Below are positions 44,994 to 56,960 of a stretch of DNA of 64,000 nt, in pieces. Made by a program: the position numbers and the translations under genes. The number at the start of each line of letters is the position of its first letter. Positions within the stretch are counted from its first letter, which is position 1. Location of the stretch: positions 83,845,000 to 83,908,999 of the forward strand of contig CM033320.1 of NCBI GenBank assembly GCA_019359835.1, given 5' to 3'. The stretch is from Pharus latifolius. Lineage: Eukaryota; Streptophyta; Magnoliopsida; Poales; Poaceae. Under the pieces are notes generated by a model. That model saw only the letters and a list, made by a program, of their open reading frames with translations, made no database searches and was not told where the DNA came from.

Positions 44994-47923
44994 CTAATAC
45001 GAACCTTGCGGGTCCCTAAACTTCCCCTTAGTTGATATGACCTCCGCAAGGAAAAACTCAGCGAGCATCCCTCGGACAATACCAATTTGCCGAGGGTCAA
45101 GGCTTTCTGAAGGGAAGTCGACCCCCTGCAGCAAGAGTTGGTACATAAAAAATTAGCTGCAGTTGTAAATTCTGTCAAATCTATACAAAGGGGAGCATTT
45201 GTATACCTCGGGGAAATCTGGCCGGTGAGGGGTGATGATCAGGTCATACATGTGGCGCATCACGTAGAACCCACATGTATTGTCGTCCGGCTGCTGATGG
45301 CACTACCAATTTACAGACCGAGAGTTAGGTGGGGACAAGTTATAAAGTAAAACAGATGCCAGTTGAAATTTGTACCGAAAATTGTAACAATTGAAACTTA
45401 TCGGCTCGCCGCTCGTGTTGTCTCCCTACCTCGGCAAAGTACTTCGTGAAAGCCCTGTAGATAGTCAAAATTGACAGTTTGAGAATAGCCGAAATTGACA
45501 ATTTGAGGACAATAAATCTAGATGCATGCAAGACAGGTCCACATCACCTTTCGAATACATCTCGTGCACCGCAATACGAGTATCCTTTCCTCTGCAATGA
45601 GTCAAGATAGAACACCTTGTTGCTTTTCGGAATAAGTAGCAGCAGGATCCAGTGGTAGCTACATATTACACGTAAAGAATTAAAAATTTAATCTAAATTT
45701 GGGGGTGTGCACATGGAGACACTAATCTACGGGTGAAGTACTGATGAAAGCACTCACCTATGGTTGTAGGGTACAAGTATATACTCCTTGTCGACCTGAG
45801 CAAGCAACCCTCTTTTGATGTAGTCGACAACGAAGTCTGCGTCGGTCCTAAACATCACCTCGGTGACCATCTGGGGGTCCAAGAAACCAACAGGTATGCC
45901 CTTAGATTTGGCATAGTTGGTCATGCAGCTGCACGGAAGTAACCAATTAATAAATGACATATATCCGTATATGTACGGATAGTAGGATACTTACAGCACC
46001 CAAGACCGTAGGATTGACAAGTCGAGTGCATCTTTGTTCAGTAAATTGTGCAAGTCTTCGAAGGTCACCGAGTAGGTCCCAATGTCGTTATGGAACTCTG
46101 CCACGGTGTACTTGGCCATGATGTGCGTCGGACGCTGCGTCCTGGTCTGGTTTGTCCTCTTCATGTACCATGCATGCAGGCTCTGGCATGCTAACCCCAT
46201 GGTCGAAATTGCGGTATCGGAGGCCATGGGCATCCCCAGAGCGAACGGTATGAGAGCTGGCGCACTCTTCTCGCTCTCCTTCGCCGGGCTCTTCTTTGGT
46301 TTTCCCCTACAAGCCAGCTTCTTGAATGCTTGCCTCTTAGTCGGAGTCAGCTTCGTCATCGGAGGGGTATGCTGGCTAGTAGGCCGTGTGTCGGTCTGTG
46401 ATGTCTGTGACGTAAGAACCTACGTATTAGGACACTAACTCTGAGGGCTATTATTACAGTACGAATTATGAAACTGGTGGGGGAATTACCTTATACAGGA
46501 CGATGTCTTTCTTGGGCCATTGCACGAACGTGTGCACCGCATCCCCGAGAGTGGTAATCTCGTCGTTCGGCGGCTTCTCCAACGGAAAACCCTTGCAATG
46601 GTCAAAGACACTATCCACCTGGACCTGTGCAAAACCCTCACATAGAGGGGCACCATGGATTGTGGCCCCCGCCGTGCATGGTTGCGCCATCCCACGGGCA
46701 GCCTCGATCGGGAAGAGACCGGCCAGCACCATAAGCTTGCAGGAGGCGGGTTCCTACAAACAGTGCACATTAACATGTTGAATTTCACCGCTTTTCACTT
46801 TCGAATGAATTAACATAGACAAACGGTCATTACCTGCAGAAAGTCTACCGGATACTTTGGAGAGGGCTTCGTCTGCGAAGACCCCGGCGCAGACGCGCAG
46901 CTACTACGGTGGCCAAGAATGGGGGTCGGTACTTCCGCTGCTAGAAGGAGGGTGCCCTGGGTCGCCTTTCTTAGCTCTTCATACATGGACCGCATCTCCG
47001 ACAACTGCTGCAGGAGTGCTTTGTCCCGAACAACGAACTCCGATCGCATCTCCTCCTTGAGCCATTCATCGCGGGCTTGGTGGGATCTCTTTCTCCTCTT
47101 AGCCGCCTCCTCATCATCAGGGAAACCATGCCTCCAAGGCACAGTGGCACTGAGGCCGCGCACGCGGCCTGGATGCTCCTTGTTTCCTAGCGCCGCTGTG
47201 AGGATATCCCTGTCCCTCCTCGGGTTGAACTCTCCGGATGCCGCCTGCGCACTCAGCGTCACCTGCAACAGGAGAACCTAGCGCCTCCTCGTCCTGCTTC
47301 CTCCACAACGCCTTCTTCCCCACATACCCACCACTACCTAGTCTGTGTGGGTGGGTATTCTTGGCCTGGTTAGCCTGGCCCTTCACACTAAGCTCCTGGA
47401 ACTCTGGCTTGGCCTTCATCTCGACGAACTGCTGCCATGCCTCGGGAGTCACGAAAGGGAAGTCATCGAAGGGGGTCTTCGACTCCTTCACATAGAGCCT
47501 GACAAGGTGGCTCTTGAAGTTCCTCCACGCCTTGTTTATTGACATCAGTGTCCTCCGGCGGATGGTGAAGTGGCGATCCTCGGGAATGTGAAACGCCGCC
47601 TGCATTTCTTCCCACAGCTCATCCTTGCACTCTGGGGGCACTTGACCCCAGTTGGAGGTGGTGATGGGCACCCGCTCCCTTGCCACTTTGCCGCATAGTG
47701 AGCGGTACTGACCGACAAGTTTGTCCGGAGCTTCCGGCACACCATTGTCGTCGAACTGGACGTGCTGCTTTTCCCGCTTGTCCAGACGCGCGCATGTCGT
47801 CCGGCCTCGCCCCTTTCTCTTCTTCTGCGGGGTCACGACGGACGAGGCGACCTCCGGCCCAGGCGTCTCATCGCCAGCAAGGTCACCCTGACTCCCCGAG
47901 TGGTGCATTTCGTCACCAAACAT
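44994..47923 (-). CDS. CACTA TNPA-like protein continuing into a Ulp1 (C48) cysteine protease
   Basis: Exons (descending): 47923-46834, 46753-46490, 46419-45995, 45928-45758, 45658-45548, 45454-45430, 45302-45207, 45125-44994, with consistent phases after exon 1. Exon 1 starts MFGDEMHHSGSQG. It carries a basic patch (QKKRKGRGR) and a Transposase_24-like region (PPECKDELWEEMQAAFHIPED, INKAWRNFKSHLVR). One frameshift near 47265 then switches frame, after which a coiled-coil-like stretch (about 47110-46950) follows. Exon 2 has the PPNDEITTLGDAV...FVQWPKK block typical of CACTA proteins. Exons 5-7 form a Ulp1-like domain: His in YHWILLLLIP, Asp in VFYLDSL, Gln and Cys in QPDDNTCGFYVMRHM, that is, the full catalytic set. 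Stop TAG at 44996-44994. Such CACTA proteases are known in plants (Kaonashi-type Ulp-like genes); the in vivo role is unclear. The frameshift may separate the two halves functionally. Confidence 0.85.
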
Positions 47924-48235
47924 AGTTCCTAACATAAGTGAAAGAGAGAACAGTTTAAGTAAATCTGCAACTAATAATTCTATAACAAAACCCATATACT
48001 TATAATTAACCAAGAATGACAGAAATGGTGGGGAGGCGATGGAGGTGATCGCGTCGGAGGCGGGAGGGCGATGGAGGTGATCGCGCTTGACGGTGGAAAG
48101 GCGATGCAGGTGATCGCGACGGACGGAGAGGAGGAGAAGGTGGGAGGCGATGGAGGTGATCGCGACGGACGGTGCGAGGGCGGAGAGAGTTAGGGCAAAC
48201 AGTTGCGAAGACTGGAATGAGCGGGACAAATCCCG

Positions 48236-48760
48236 CCTTGAACTATTAACCGCGACGATATTATCACAGTCGGTCCAACGCTCACAACCGTCTGTGATAA
48301 TATTATCACAGTCGGTTCTTGCATCAGAACCGTCTGTAATAATCGACATAGTGATAGTCACCAGAGAGATTATCACAGACGGTTTTGAGTTGAGAGCCGA
48401 CTGTGACTCTGATTATCACAGACGGTTTGGAATTGAGAACCGACGGTGCACGTCAAGAACTCGAAGAGTCGGACACTGTTGAAAATATCACAGTCGGTTC
48501 TATATATATAACCATCTGTGATAATATTATCACAGTCGGTTCTCAAATAAAAACCGTCTGTGGTAATCTACATTGTGAGAGATTATCACAGACGGTTGTG
48601 AGTTGAGAACCGACTGTGACTGAGATTATCACAGACGGTTGCGACTTGAGAACCGACCGTGCACGTGTACACTTGAAGAGTCGGAGACGCTGTTGGGAAT
48701 ATCACAGTCGGTTCTATATTCATACCCGTCTGTGATAGGTCAAAACCGTCCGTGATAATC
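48236..48760. repeat. Internal cacagacgg array upstream of the TNPA/protease gene
   Basis: About ten inverted units (tatcacagtcggttct / agaaccgtctgtgata) lie ~310 bp 5' of the ATG at 47923 on the - strand. A variant core, cacagtcggtt, alternates with cacagacggtt. The stretch 47930-48235 between array and gene is purine-rich (gatggaggtgatcgcg repeats). Confidence 0.9.
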
Positions 48761-48968
48761 TCTCTATCGAACGTTAGTTTTACAACTTGAAACTGATCTG
48801 TAGCTTTCAACTCTGAATGCTCGAAAACTTGTTTTAAATGAACACTCAGATATTTCAAATGTAGTCCAAATGCTCTGTAAATTGGTTACAGTGTACGTAG
48901 ATCCGATAATTGGTTACAATGTGGAGCATGCTCAAATAAATTTAACATACAATGTACGTGGAGCATGC

Positions 48969-51900
48969 TCAAGTTAATGTTACATACAAATGGGAACTTT
49001 CACCGACAATTTCCACGTACACAGCCATGTTATCCTCAACTTTCCACTTGCCGCGGCCCTGCAAAGACGAGAATTACAGGAGATATAAGCTATACCGGTG
49101 GAAACAGAGAGATAAGGACGTACAGTTGATTACCTTTAAAGTATAACCCTTCCTGGTGATCCATACGCACGTAACTGGTTTCGTCGGTGTCTTCAGTATC
49201 GACCTGTACGCCATCTCCAAATGGAGGAATCTCATCAAATTGATTGTATTCCTTCTCGTCTACGACATTTTCAACTCCAACAATCCTTCTCTTGCCATGA
49301 AGGACGACGTGCCACTTCTTATTGGCCGGGTTAGTGACATAAATGACGTGAATGGCTTGATTTGCAAGTATGAATGGCTCATCTTTATAAGCAACGCGAT
49401 CGAGATCCACAGAAGTGAAATCGTAACTGTCAACCTTCACACCCTGTGGGATTTGGACCCATCGGCATCGAAACAGGGGAATCTTGAACAGTACGTAATC
49501 GAGGTCCCAAATTTCTTCAATGAACCCGTAGTACGAGTTCAATCCACGTACTACCCTTGTTGGGCCTGTCTTGGTGAACCCCTCATGGAAAGCTTCTACG
49601 CTCACTCCACTATTTTGCACAGTGCTCTTTCGATCTTGAGCTTTCGTGTAAAATGTGTACCCATTGATGTCGTATCCCTGCCATGTCTGTACAGTAAACG
49701 TGGGCCCTTTTGCCAACCATTTAAGGTTCTCACTTGCGGACTCTCCGGTGATTCGCACCTTCATCCATGCGTTGAATCGACTGTTATGTTGTCCCGTGAT
49801 CCAAACCTCGGATCGGCGAGGGTTGTCTTGTCGTAGCATCTCCTTGTGCTCGTCGATGTACGGAGACACCTCCGTCATGTGTTGCAAGACCCAAAAATGA
49901 GCTTTCGAGTACATATCGAAATCAGGAGTGATGGCTCTCCGTCCAATAGTGCCAACACCATCAAGCCTCCCCTCGTGACGAGACACAGGAACTCCTATTG
50001 CTTCTACCTCGGCCATGTAATCGACGCAGAACTCAACAACCTCTTCCGCTGCATAACCTTCGACAATGCTACCCTCGGGCCGGGACCGATTCCTCATGTA
50101 GGCCTTAAGTACACCATGTACCTCTCGAATGGATACATATAACGTAGGAACATGGGTCCACATATCTTGATTTCTCTGACAAGGTGGACGGTGAGATGGA
50201 CCATGATATCAAAAAACGATGGAGGAAAATACATTTCAAGCTGACAGAGAGTTCGAACCACCTCGCTCTGCAGAGAATCCAGTTCATCGTGATCAATGAC
50301 CTTGCAAGAAATTGCATTGAAGAAAAAACATAGCCTCGTGATCGTCTCTCTGACCTTATGTGGCAGAATACTCCGGATGGCAACAGGAAGCATTTGTGTC
50401 ATCAACACGTGACAATCATGAGACTTCATACCCAGCAATTTCAAATCGCCCATGGACACAAGCTTTTTCATATTTGCGGAGTAACCTGATGGAACTTTAA
50501 CACCACAGAGACACTTACAGAGTTCTGTCCTCTCAGCCTTGCACAAAGTGTAGCATGCAGGGGGGAGATATATACGGCCTTTATCGTCCTCTCTCGGTGC
50601 TAGCTCGGGCCTAATTCTCATTTCGATCATGTCATGCCGCACATTGACGCCATCCTTTGTCTTCCCTGGAATGTTCAGCAATAGGCCGATTAAACTGTCA
50701 CAAACATTCTTCTCTACATGCATGATATCAATGCAATGAGGAACCTCTAAATGTTCCCAATACGGTAAGTCCCAAAATATCGATCTCTTCTTCCAAGTGT
50801 TCTTCGTGCGGGGTTTCAATTTACCACCCTTTCCAAACACAACGTCTATGTCCTTCACCCGTGAGTAAACATCTTTCCCGCGCGTAGGCTTCGGGGCTGA
50901 ACCATCTTCCTTGTGGCCGTCAAATTCCCTCTTCCTCTTACGATACGCGTCATTCTTTCGGAAGAAACCTACGGTGACGCATGTACACTGTTTTCCTTCA
51001 ATTCTTCAGCCACACGCTCTCAGTCTCATCTTCGCAGTGGGGGCAGGCTTTGGCTCCTTTCGTAGTACGGCCCGACAAATTTCCAAGGGCAGGGAAATCG
51101 TTGATGGTGCAGAATATCATAGCACGTAGGATGAAGTTCTCTCGTTTGTATGCGTCCCATACCTGCACCCCTTCGTTCCACATTGTTAGGAGATCCTCTA
51201 TCAATGGTGCTAGGTACACATCAATATCATTTCCGGGTTGTTTTGGTCCTGAGATAAGTAGAGACATCATGATGTACTTGCACTTCATACACAACCAAGG
51301 AGGAAGGTTGTAGATACACAAAAGAACCGGCCAAGTGCTATGCCGACTGCTCATGTTACCAAAAGGATTAATTCCATCGGTACTCAACCCGAACCTTATA
51401 TTCCTCAATTCTGCTCCGAAGTTAACAAATTCCCTGTCGATGTTTCTCCACTGCGAAGAATCAGCGGGGTGTCTCAGCTTTCCATCCTTCTTCCGGTCTT
51501 CCGAGTGCCAACGCAGTAATTTTGCCTCTTTATAGTTTGCAAACAAACGCTGCAAGCGGGGAATGACTGGCAAATACCACAACACCTTAGCAGGAGGTCC
51601 TTACTTTATCTCAGCATAGTCGCCGTCGTCTATTCGGTCCTTAGTACGCTTATAGCGGGATGTGCCGCACACCGGACAAACATGCATATCCTTGTAGTCG
51701 TTACGGTAAAGGATGCAATCATTAGGGCATGCGTGTATCCTTTCTACTTCCATTCCCAAATGACACAACAGCTTTTTCGCTTGGTAGGTGTTTTTTGGCA
51801 ACTCGTTTCCTTCCGGGAGCATGTCCGCCAAAAGATCTAACAGTGCTGTGAAACTCTTGTCGGTCCAGCTGTTGCTTGCCTTCAATTTTAACAGTTCAAG

Positions 51901-52374
51901 CACAGAGGCCAACTTTGTGTACTTCGACTTGCAACCAGGGAACAACGGCTTTTCTGAGTCCTCAATCAAGCGCTTGAATTTGCCAAACTCCCTTTCACTG
52001 TAATTTCCTTCCACATCACGCAACATGTCATCTAAATGGTCATCCTCTGGCATATCCTCGTCGAAGTCGTTGTTCGGATCCGACATGTCCTGTTCCTCAA
52101 CCTGAGTGGCACTTGTTTCTGCAGTTGGCTCTTCTCCATGGTGGACCCAACACGTGTACCCCTTTTTGAAACCACGTCGGATCAAGTGGGCGACAATTTG
52201 AGATGAGTTGGTGAACATCTTAATATTCTGGCAGTCTACACAAGGACAGTACATATATGGTAAACCCTTCTTCGCCATGTCTTGCTCAGCAACCTTTTCG
52301 AAATCAAAAACACCTTTCATGTATTCCTCACCCACTCGGTTGTCATTATACAACCAGTCTCGGACCATCTGCAA
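48969..52374 (-). pseudogene. TNP2-type CACTA transposase, degenerate
   Basis: The coding exon opens after an acceptor at about 52370 with MVRDWLYNDNRVGEEYMKGV and a Cys-rich YCPCVDCQN (transposase-associated domain). It continues through a Cys pair (HVCPVCGTSRYK) and the Transposase_21 core (VLWYLPVIPRLQRLF, ISGPKQPGNDIDVYLAPL, CPHCEDET). Then come a C-terminal block around HCIDIMHVEKNVCDSLIG (DUF4218 type) and a DUF4216-type block (RWVQIPQGVKVDSYDFTSVD). Lesions: in-frame TAA at about 51603, in-frame TGA at about 50999, a frameshift near 50965 and a 1-bp frameshift near 50120. The main frame ends at 49090; a further short exon to about 48969 is possible. Otherwise it reads as nearly full length (>1000 residues), so inactivation is recent. 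Confidence 0.9.
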
Positions 52375-52629
52375 TTAATCAAATTCATACACATGCTAAT
52401 TAGTAAATCAATGGAGATCGATATTGATGATGAAATCAAGTAATGTGTATGCCTTGGGAGCAAGTACCAACCTTGGTTCGATCCTCAAATTTTTGCCCCC
52501 AAATGCTCCCCCGGCCTTTCGAGATTTCACTCTTCCTTGCCCCAAATCTCTTCGAACTGGACAGTGTAGGTCGAGCAAGAGAGAACAACTAGCTCAAAAC
52601 ATCCGCCAAAAGACTTTTTATACCAGGTT

Positions 52630-53025
52630 CAATACAGACGGTTCTATGTAATACCGTCAGTAATATCAGTGCATTTTTGTAGAACATAATATCACTGACG
52701 GGTTTCACTCTATTAACCGTCGGTAATATCGGCGCATTTTGTGATACTATGACAGAAATATCACAGACGGTTATGAACTCCAAATCGTCCGTGATAATTA
52801 CAATATCACAGACGGTTTGTAGGTCAAAACCGTCCGCTTTACTATCACAGTCGGTTTTTATTTCAGAACCGTCTGTGATTATCACTGTCGGATTTTACAT
52901 CAGAACCGTACGTGATTATCACAGTCGGTTTTTACCTCAGAACCGTCTGTGTTAATTATAAAATCAACAATCTGCAAGATTATCACAGACGGTTTTAAGG
53001 TCCGAACCGTCTATAATATCCCAGA
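52630..53025. repeat. Internal cacagacgg array upstream of TNP2
   Basis: About nine units, including ccgtcggtaatatc and accgtccgtgat variants, lie about 250 bp 5' of the first recognised TNP2 exon. One further pair lies at about 53200-53240. The interval 52380-52625 may contain a short 5' exon ending at a gttggtac donor (about 52475). Confidence 0.88.
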
Positions 53026-53343
53026 TTGTTTGTTTGCATTTGACTACTGGTCATCAGTTGTTCTGCTTATTTTTCATATTTGGTTCTATCTTATTTCAAT
53101 GTTAGTATTTAAAAAATGAACGTTCAGACTATTTGGTTTTATCTTGTTTTTCATATTTGTTGTATATATGTCTGTGGATCTTCAAAGAATTTTGAGACTA
53201 TTACAATCAGAGACGGTTTTGAGTTAAAAACCGTCTTGTTCACAGCAGTATTTTCTTGTTAACATTTTCACACAGAACATCATTTGGTGATTATCAGTTA
53301 CATAATCAATCGAGAAGCCAGATATGTAAGGAAAAGAAATTTC

Positions 53344-54211
53344 TTATTTTTTACAATCTTTGCATACATAAGAGATACAATTAAGCGACCAATTATTAGC
53401 GTCGACCTGTTCCGAAAGTAGCTTACAAAGTTCTCCTAGGGACGTATTGGCATCAGTAGGATCTACACTGGCCGCCCCAGGAGAACTACCAATGGCTCTA
53501 AGACTATCAACATCATCTCTCAGCAAAGGAGTGGATTTGGCATCAGTAGGATCATCCAAGAAATTAAAGTTGATACAACAAAGGTGGAGATGAAGCTGCA
53601 ACTCAGAGCACTCTGCCAAGTGCAGAATGGCAAAAGACATCCCCTCAGAATGCTTCTCCAGCGCTTCTTTTTTTTTTGGAGAGTTCTGCACAAGGCAGCT
53701 TTCTCCTCCTGCACATATGCTTCTCCAGCTTCTCCTAGGGACGTATGCTGGGAGGGTGAAGATGATTGCCAAGCTTCAGAGTGGATTTGGACATGGAAGT
53801 GTGAGCCTTACCCCAGAAAGTTGATCATCCAAGAAAAGCTGATGATACAAAGGTGTTGAAGAGGGGATATTGGAAGGATTGTTGTGGATCTCCAAAGATG
53901 GAGTCGATGCAACTGGAGTGGTTGCAAGGGGCAATGTGGTAACATAGGTCTCAGCACCCTCTAGAGTCTTCGCTGCAGCTCCACTGGAGGATCTTTCATC
54001 ATTTCTAAGTCTCTTCTTTGGAGGGAGCATTTCCTCAGGCACCTGTGGATTTCGAAATGCATTTGTTTCGAGGTAATCAAGTCATAAAAAAAAGATCTGT
54101 ATTAGAGTTTCAGAGAGGACTTACTTTCTGAAGATCCTGATTGAGTTCATTCCTTATCTCTTCCTCATCACTCTCAATTTCAATAACCTCATTGGAATCT
54201 CGGCTCGCCAT
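53344..54211 (-). CDS. CACTA accessory gene, small acidic/Lys-rich protein
   Basis: Exon 1 is 54211-54125 (29 codons, MASRDSNEVIEIESDEEE...) and exon 2 is 54042-53812 (starts VPEEMLPPKKRLRNDERSSS), with clean GT-AG sites and phase 0. A third exon lies below about 53745 and ends at 53344 (open frame with ALEKHSEGMSFAIL and LLSEQVDANNW). Its start is unclear because a run of A (about 53670) and an internal duplication (gctggagaagcat) blur the frame. An acidic N-terminus and a basic PPKKRLR cluster could serve nuclear localisation. I recognise no family. It is in the CACTA element with its own upstream motif array. Confidence 0.5.
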
Positions 54212-54299
54212 CAAGGTGGGAGTTGAGGAGGGAATAAAGACAGGGATTTAGGAGCCTCGCTATTTATAGAAACAGAAGGTGACGGTTCATATGCGCGGG

Positions 54300-55245
54300 T
54301 GCCTCGAGTTTTAAAAAGCGCACTACTGGTTTTCAAGGTCAATAAATTCATGATAACTTCTCGGGAGATAAACTGCAACACGGAAAAGGAAGTTGAAGAG
54401 TCAGATTAGATAATTCGATGCAAATTAAATTTGGAGTAAATAATTAAGTCTCTTCATCTGGTCAGTTATTATGTGCGGTTATCAACAATTGCATGTAGAT
54501 AATTCGAAGGGTGGGCACTGTTGGGACTATCACAGACGTTTGGGATATCAAACCGTCTGTAATATGACTATTACAGACGGTTCTGATGTCCGAACCGTCT
54601 TTACTATGCCTGGAATATTGAACTGTTCGACTTCTTCAAATATTTGTTCCCTCCCTGGAGTGTTTTGCTTCCATTCGAACCGCTCCACTTCTCTTTCTCC
54701 AAGAAATGAGGGAAAATTGCAAAATTTACATAAGAACAAATTTTTAGTTCATTTTTTCAACATCAATGAAAAACAATTTCCAAGTCGACGCTTCGTGTCC
54801 CCAGGTTAGTGCGCCGCGCAAACATCAGAAATGGAAAAGACACAACACACTGTTGAGAATTTGAAGTGGAGCGCACTACTTTCTTTTCAAGATCAATACC
54901 GTCATGATAAATATTCTCAGGAGATAAACTGGAACACGGCAAAACAGTAGTGCCCACTTTGGAAGTTGAAGCGTTAGATTACATAATTCGATGCAAATTA
55001 AATTTGAAGTAAATAAATAAGTCTCTTCATCTGCGCTGTTATTATGTGCGATTATCAACAATTGCATGTAGAGAATTGCACTGTTGGGACTATCACAGAC
55101 GGTTGGGAGATCAAAACCGTCTGCGTTAATATTACAGACGGTTCTGATGTCCGAACCGTCTTTAATATGTCTGTTGAATATTGAACTGTTCGACTTTTAC
55201 AAGTACTTGTTCCCTCCCTGGAGTTTTGCTTCCAGTTGAACCGCT
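54300..55245. repeat. Tandem segmental duplication (period ~562 bp) within CACTA
   Basis: Segment 54300-54690 recurs at about 54866-55245. Shared landmarks are gcgcactact, cgggagataaactg / caggagataaactgg, gcaaattaaattt, attatcaacaattgcatgtag, ttgggactatcacagacg and tgttccctccctggag. Copies diverge by scattered substitutions and small indels. Each copy carries a motif pair of the cacagacgg family. Confidence 0.85.
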
Positions 55246-55500
55246 GAGAATTTGAAAGAAGTTGAGAATTTGAAGCGTCGATAACTGTTCGACAATCACA
55301 GTCGGTCCTTACATAAAATCCGTCTGTAATATTACTATCACAGACGGTTTGGAGTTAAAAACCGTCTGTGATATTGATAGAAGTTGAGAATTCGAGGCGG
55401 CGGACACTGTTGGGACTATCACAGTCGGGCCTTACATAAAAACCGTCTCTAATGTGACTATCACAGACATTTTTTTACCTCAGAGCCGTTTGTGATATTC
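54527..55500. repeat. Dispersed cacagacgg units upstream of accessory gene 1
   Basis: Units at 54527-54605, 55090-55165 and 55300-55500 lie 5' (minus-strand sense) of the gene starting at 54211. Some are inverted pairs, others single or decayed (for example cagacattttttt). Confidence 0.8.
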
Positions 55501-55825
55501 AAAGCATGTTGATATATAACTTCTATATTCTTTTTATATTATTTGCATGAGACCTGCGATTTCTATATTGTTTCTATATTATTTGAAGAGCTCCGATGGA
55601 CTACTCTCACAAGCCAAAGATCGCGATAGTCGTTCCTTGATCGCACACAGTGTACATACCTTTGTATGGTCGAATGTTCGACAAAAGCTAAAGAAAGATA
55701 AAGAAAGAGGGAAGATTGCATGCAGTCCAAGAATGTGCTGGAAAATTGGAAAGTTAACATAAGAACAAAGTTTTAAATAATTTTTTTCATCACTTACAAA
55801 AAAAGTAAAAATACAGAATGCTAGG

Positions 55826-56337
55826 TCAAGGAGTGGTCTTAGCCCTGGCTGCATCTAGAATAAAGTCAGTTTGACTTGCAACCAGGACGCAGGACTCCTC
55901 CAACGACAAGTTGTCCTTCTCAGGATCAACTACTACAGCGTCGAGAAGGCCTGCGACCTCCCGCAGCTTCGCGATGGTATCCTTCATTGTCAAACCGCAG
56001 CCAGCGATGGTCATATCCGCGGCTTTCTTCTCCTCGCGAAGACGCCTCGTCCTCGCCCTAGCATTGTCACCATCCGTCTTCATGCGCTGAATGCGCTGGA
56101 AGAGATCGTCAAGGTCAAGCCGTAGCAGAGTGTGCTTCTCCGTGAGGAGCTTGTGCTCCTCCTGGAGGGCCCTTAGCTCGGCCTTGACTTTGCCAGTGTC
56201 TTCCACGGCTCCCCTTCCCTGTGCAAATCAACAGTCAAGAATGTATTGAACAGGGATTAACAATACAAGGGTAAGTCCAAAAGATTGAGAGTTCTTACCG
56301 GGGAGGGCGAGGCTGACGATGCCATCGAGGATGCCAT
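55826..56337 (-). CDS. CACTA accessory gene, coiled-coil protein (143 aa)
   Basis: Exon 1 is 56337-56299 (13 codons, MASSMASSASPSP) and exon 2 is 56218-55826 (130 codons plus stop) with GT-AG sites in phase 0. The product has a long charged helix (VKAELRALQEEHKLLTEKH through RRLREEKKAADM) with heptad-like Leu spacing, hence a probable coiled coil. A Leu-rich end follows (TIAKLREVAGLLDAVVVDPEKD). No catalytic motif is seen and I do not recognise a family. It is the first gene inside the right end of the CACTA element, about 190 bp from the right subterminal array. Confidence 0.6.
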
Positions 56338-56526
56338 TGGCGCAGAGAAGTTAAGGAGTCAAACAATCTGAGAACTATAAAAACTTGTAAAGTAAATGAC
56401 AATTTTTCCACTGTCAATTTATAGAACTTCCAAAGCGATGCTTCGTGTTCTCCTAGGCGCCGCGCGTGAAGATCGGAGACAGAAATGATCACAGTTGAGA
56501 ATTCGAAGAGCCAGTACTTTTCCAAT

Positions 56527-56960
56527 CGGTTCAGACATCAGAACCGTCTGTGATAAGTAGACTATCACAGACGCTTCGTAGTTCACAACCGACTGTATAA
56601 ATCACAGTCGGTTCTGAGTTCCGAACCGTCTGTGATAGTCTACTTATCACAGACGGTTCTCAGCTGGGAACCGATTGTATATATCACAGTCGGCTTTTAG
56701 GTTAGAACCGTCTGTGATAAGTAGACTATTACAGACGGTTCTCAGCTGGGAACTGATTGTATCTATCACAGTCGGTTTTTAAGTTAGAGCCGTTTGTGAT
56801 AAGTAGATTATCACAGACGGTTTTGTGTTCAGAACCGTCTGGTTTACTGTCACAGTTGTTTTTGACATCAGAACCGTCTGTGATATCTGAACATATTCTC
56901 CCGACAGGCCTTCGCAGACGGTTTTCCATTGAACAGTTCATACCCGTCTGTGATGTGCCG
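56527..56960. repeat. Right subterminal repeat array of the CACTA element
   Basis: About ten units of tatcacagacggtt / aaccgtctgtgata and the variant cacagtcggtt, ending ~30 bp from the CACTA terminus at 56987. They are shared with the left array and the internal arrays. Confidence 0.92.

Noticed and set aside
49156..49836. Plus-strand open frame of 226 codons within TNP2
   Set aside because: It is antisense to the clearly recognised DUF4216/TNP2 coding region.
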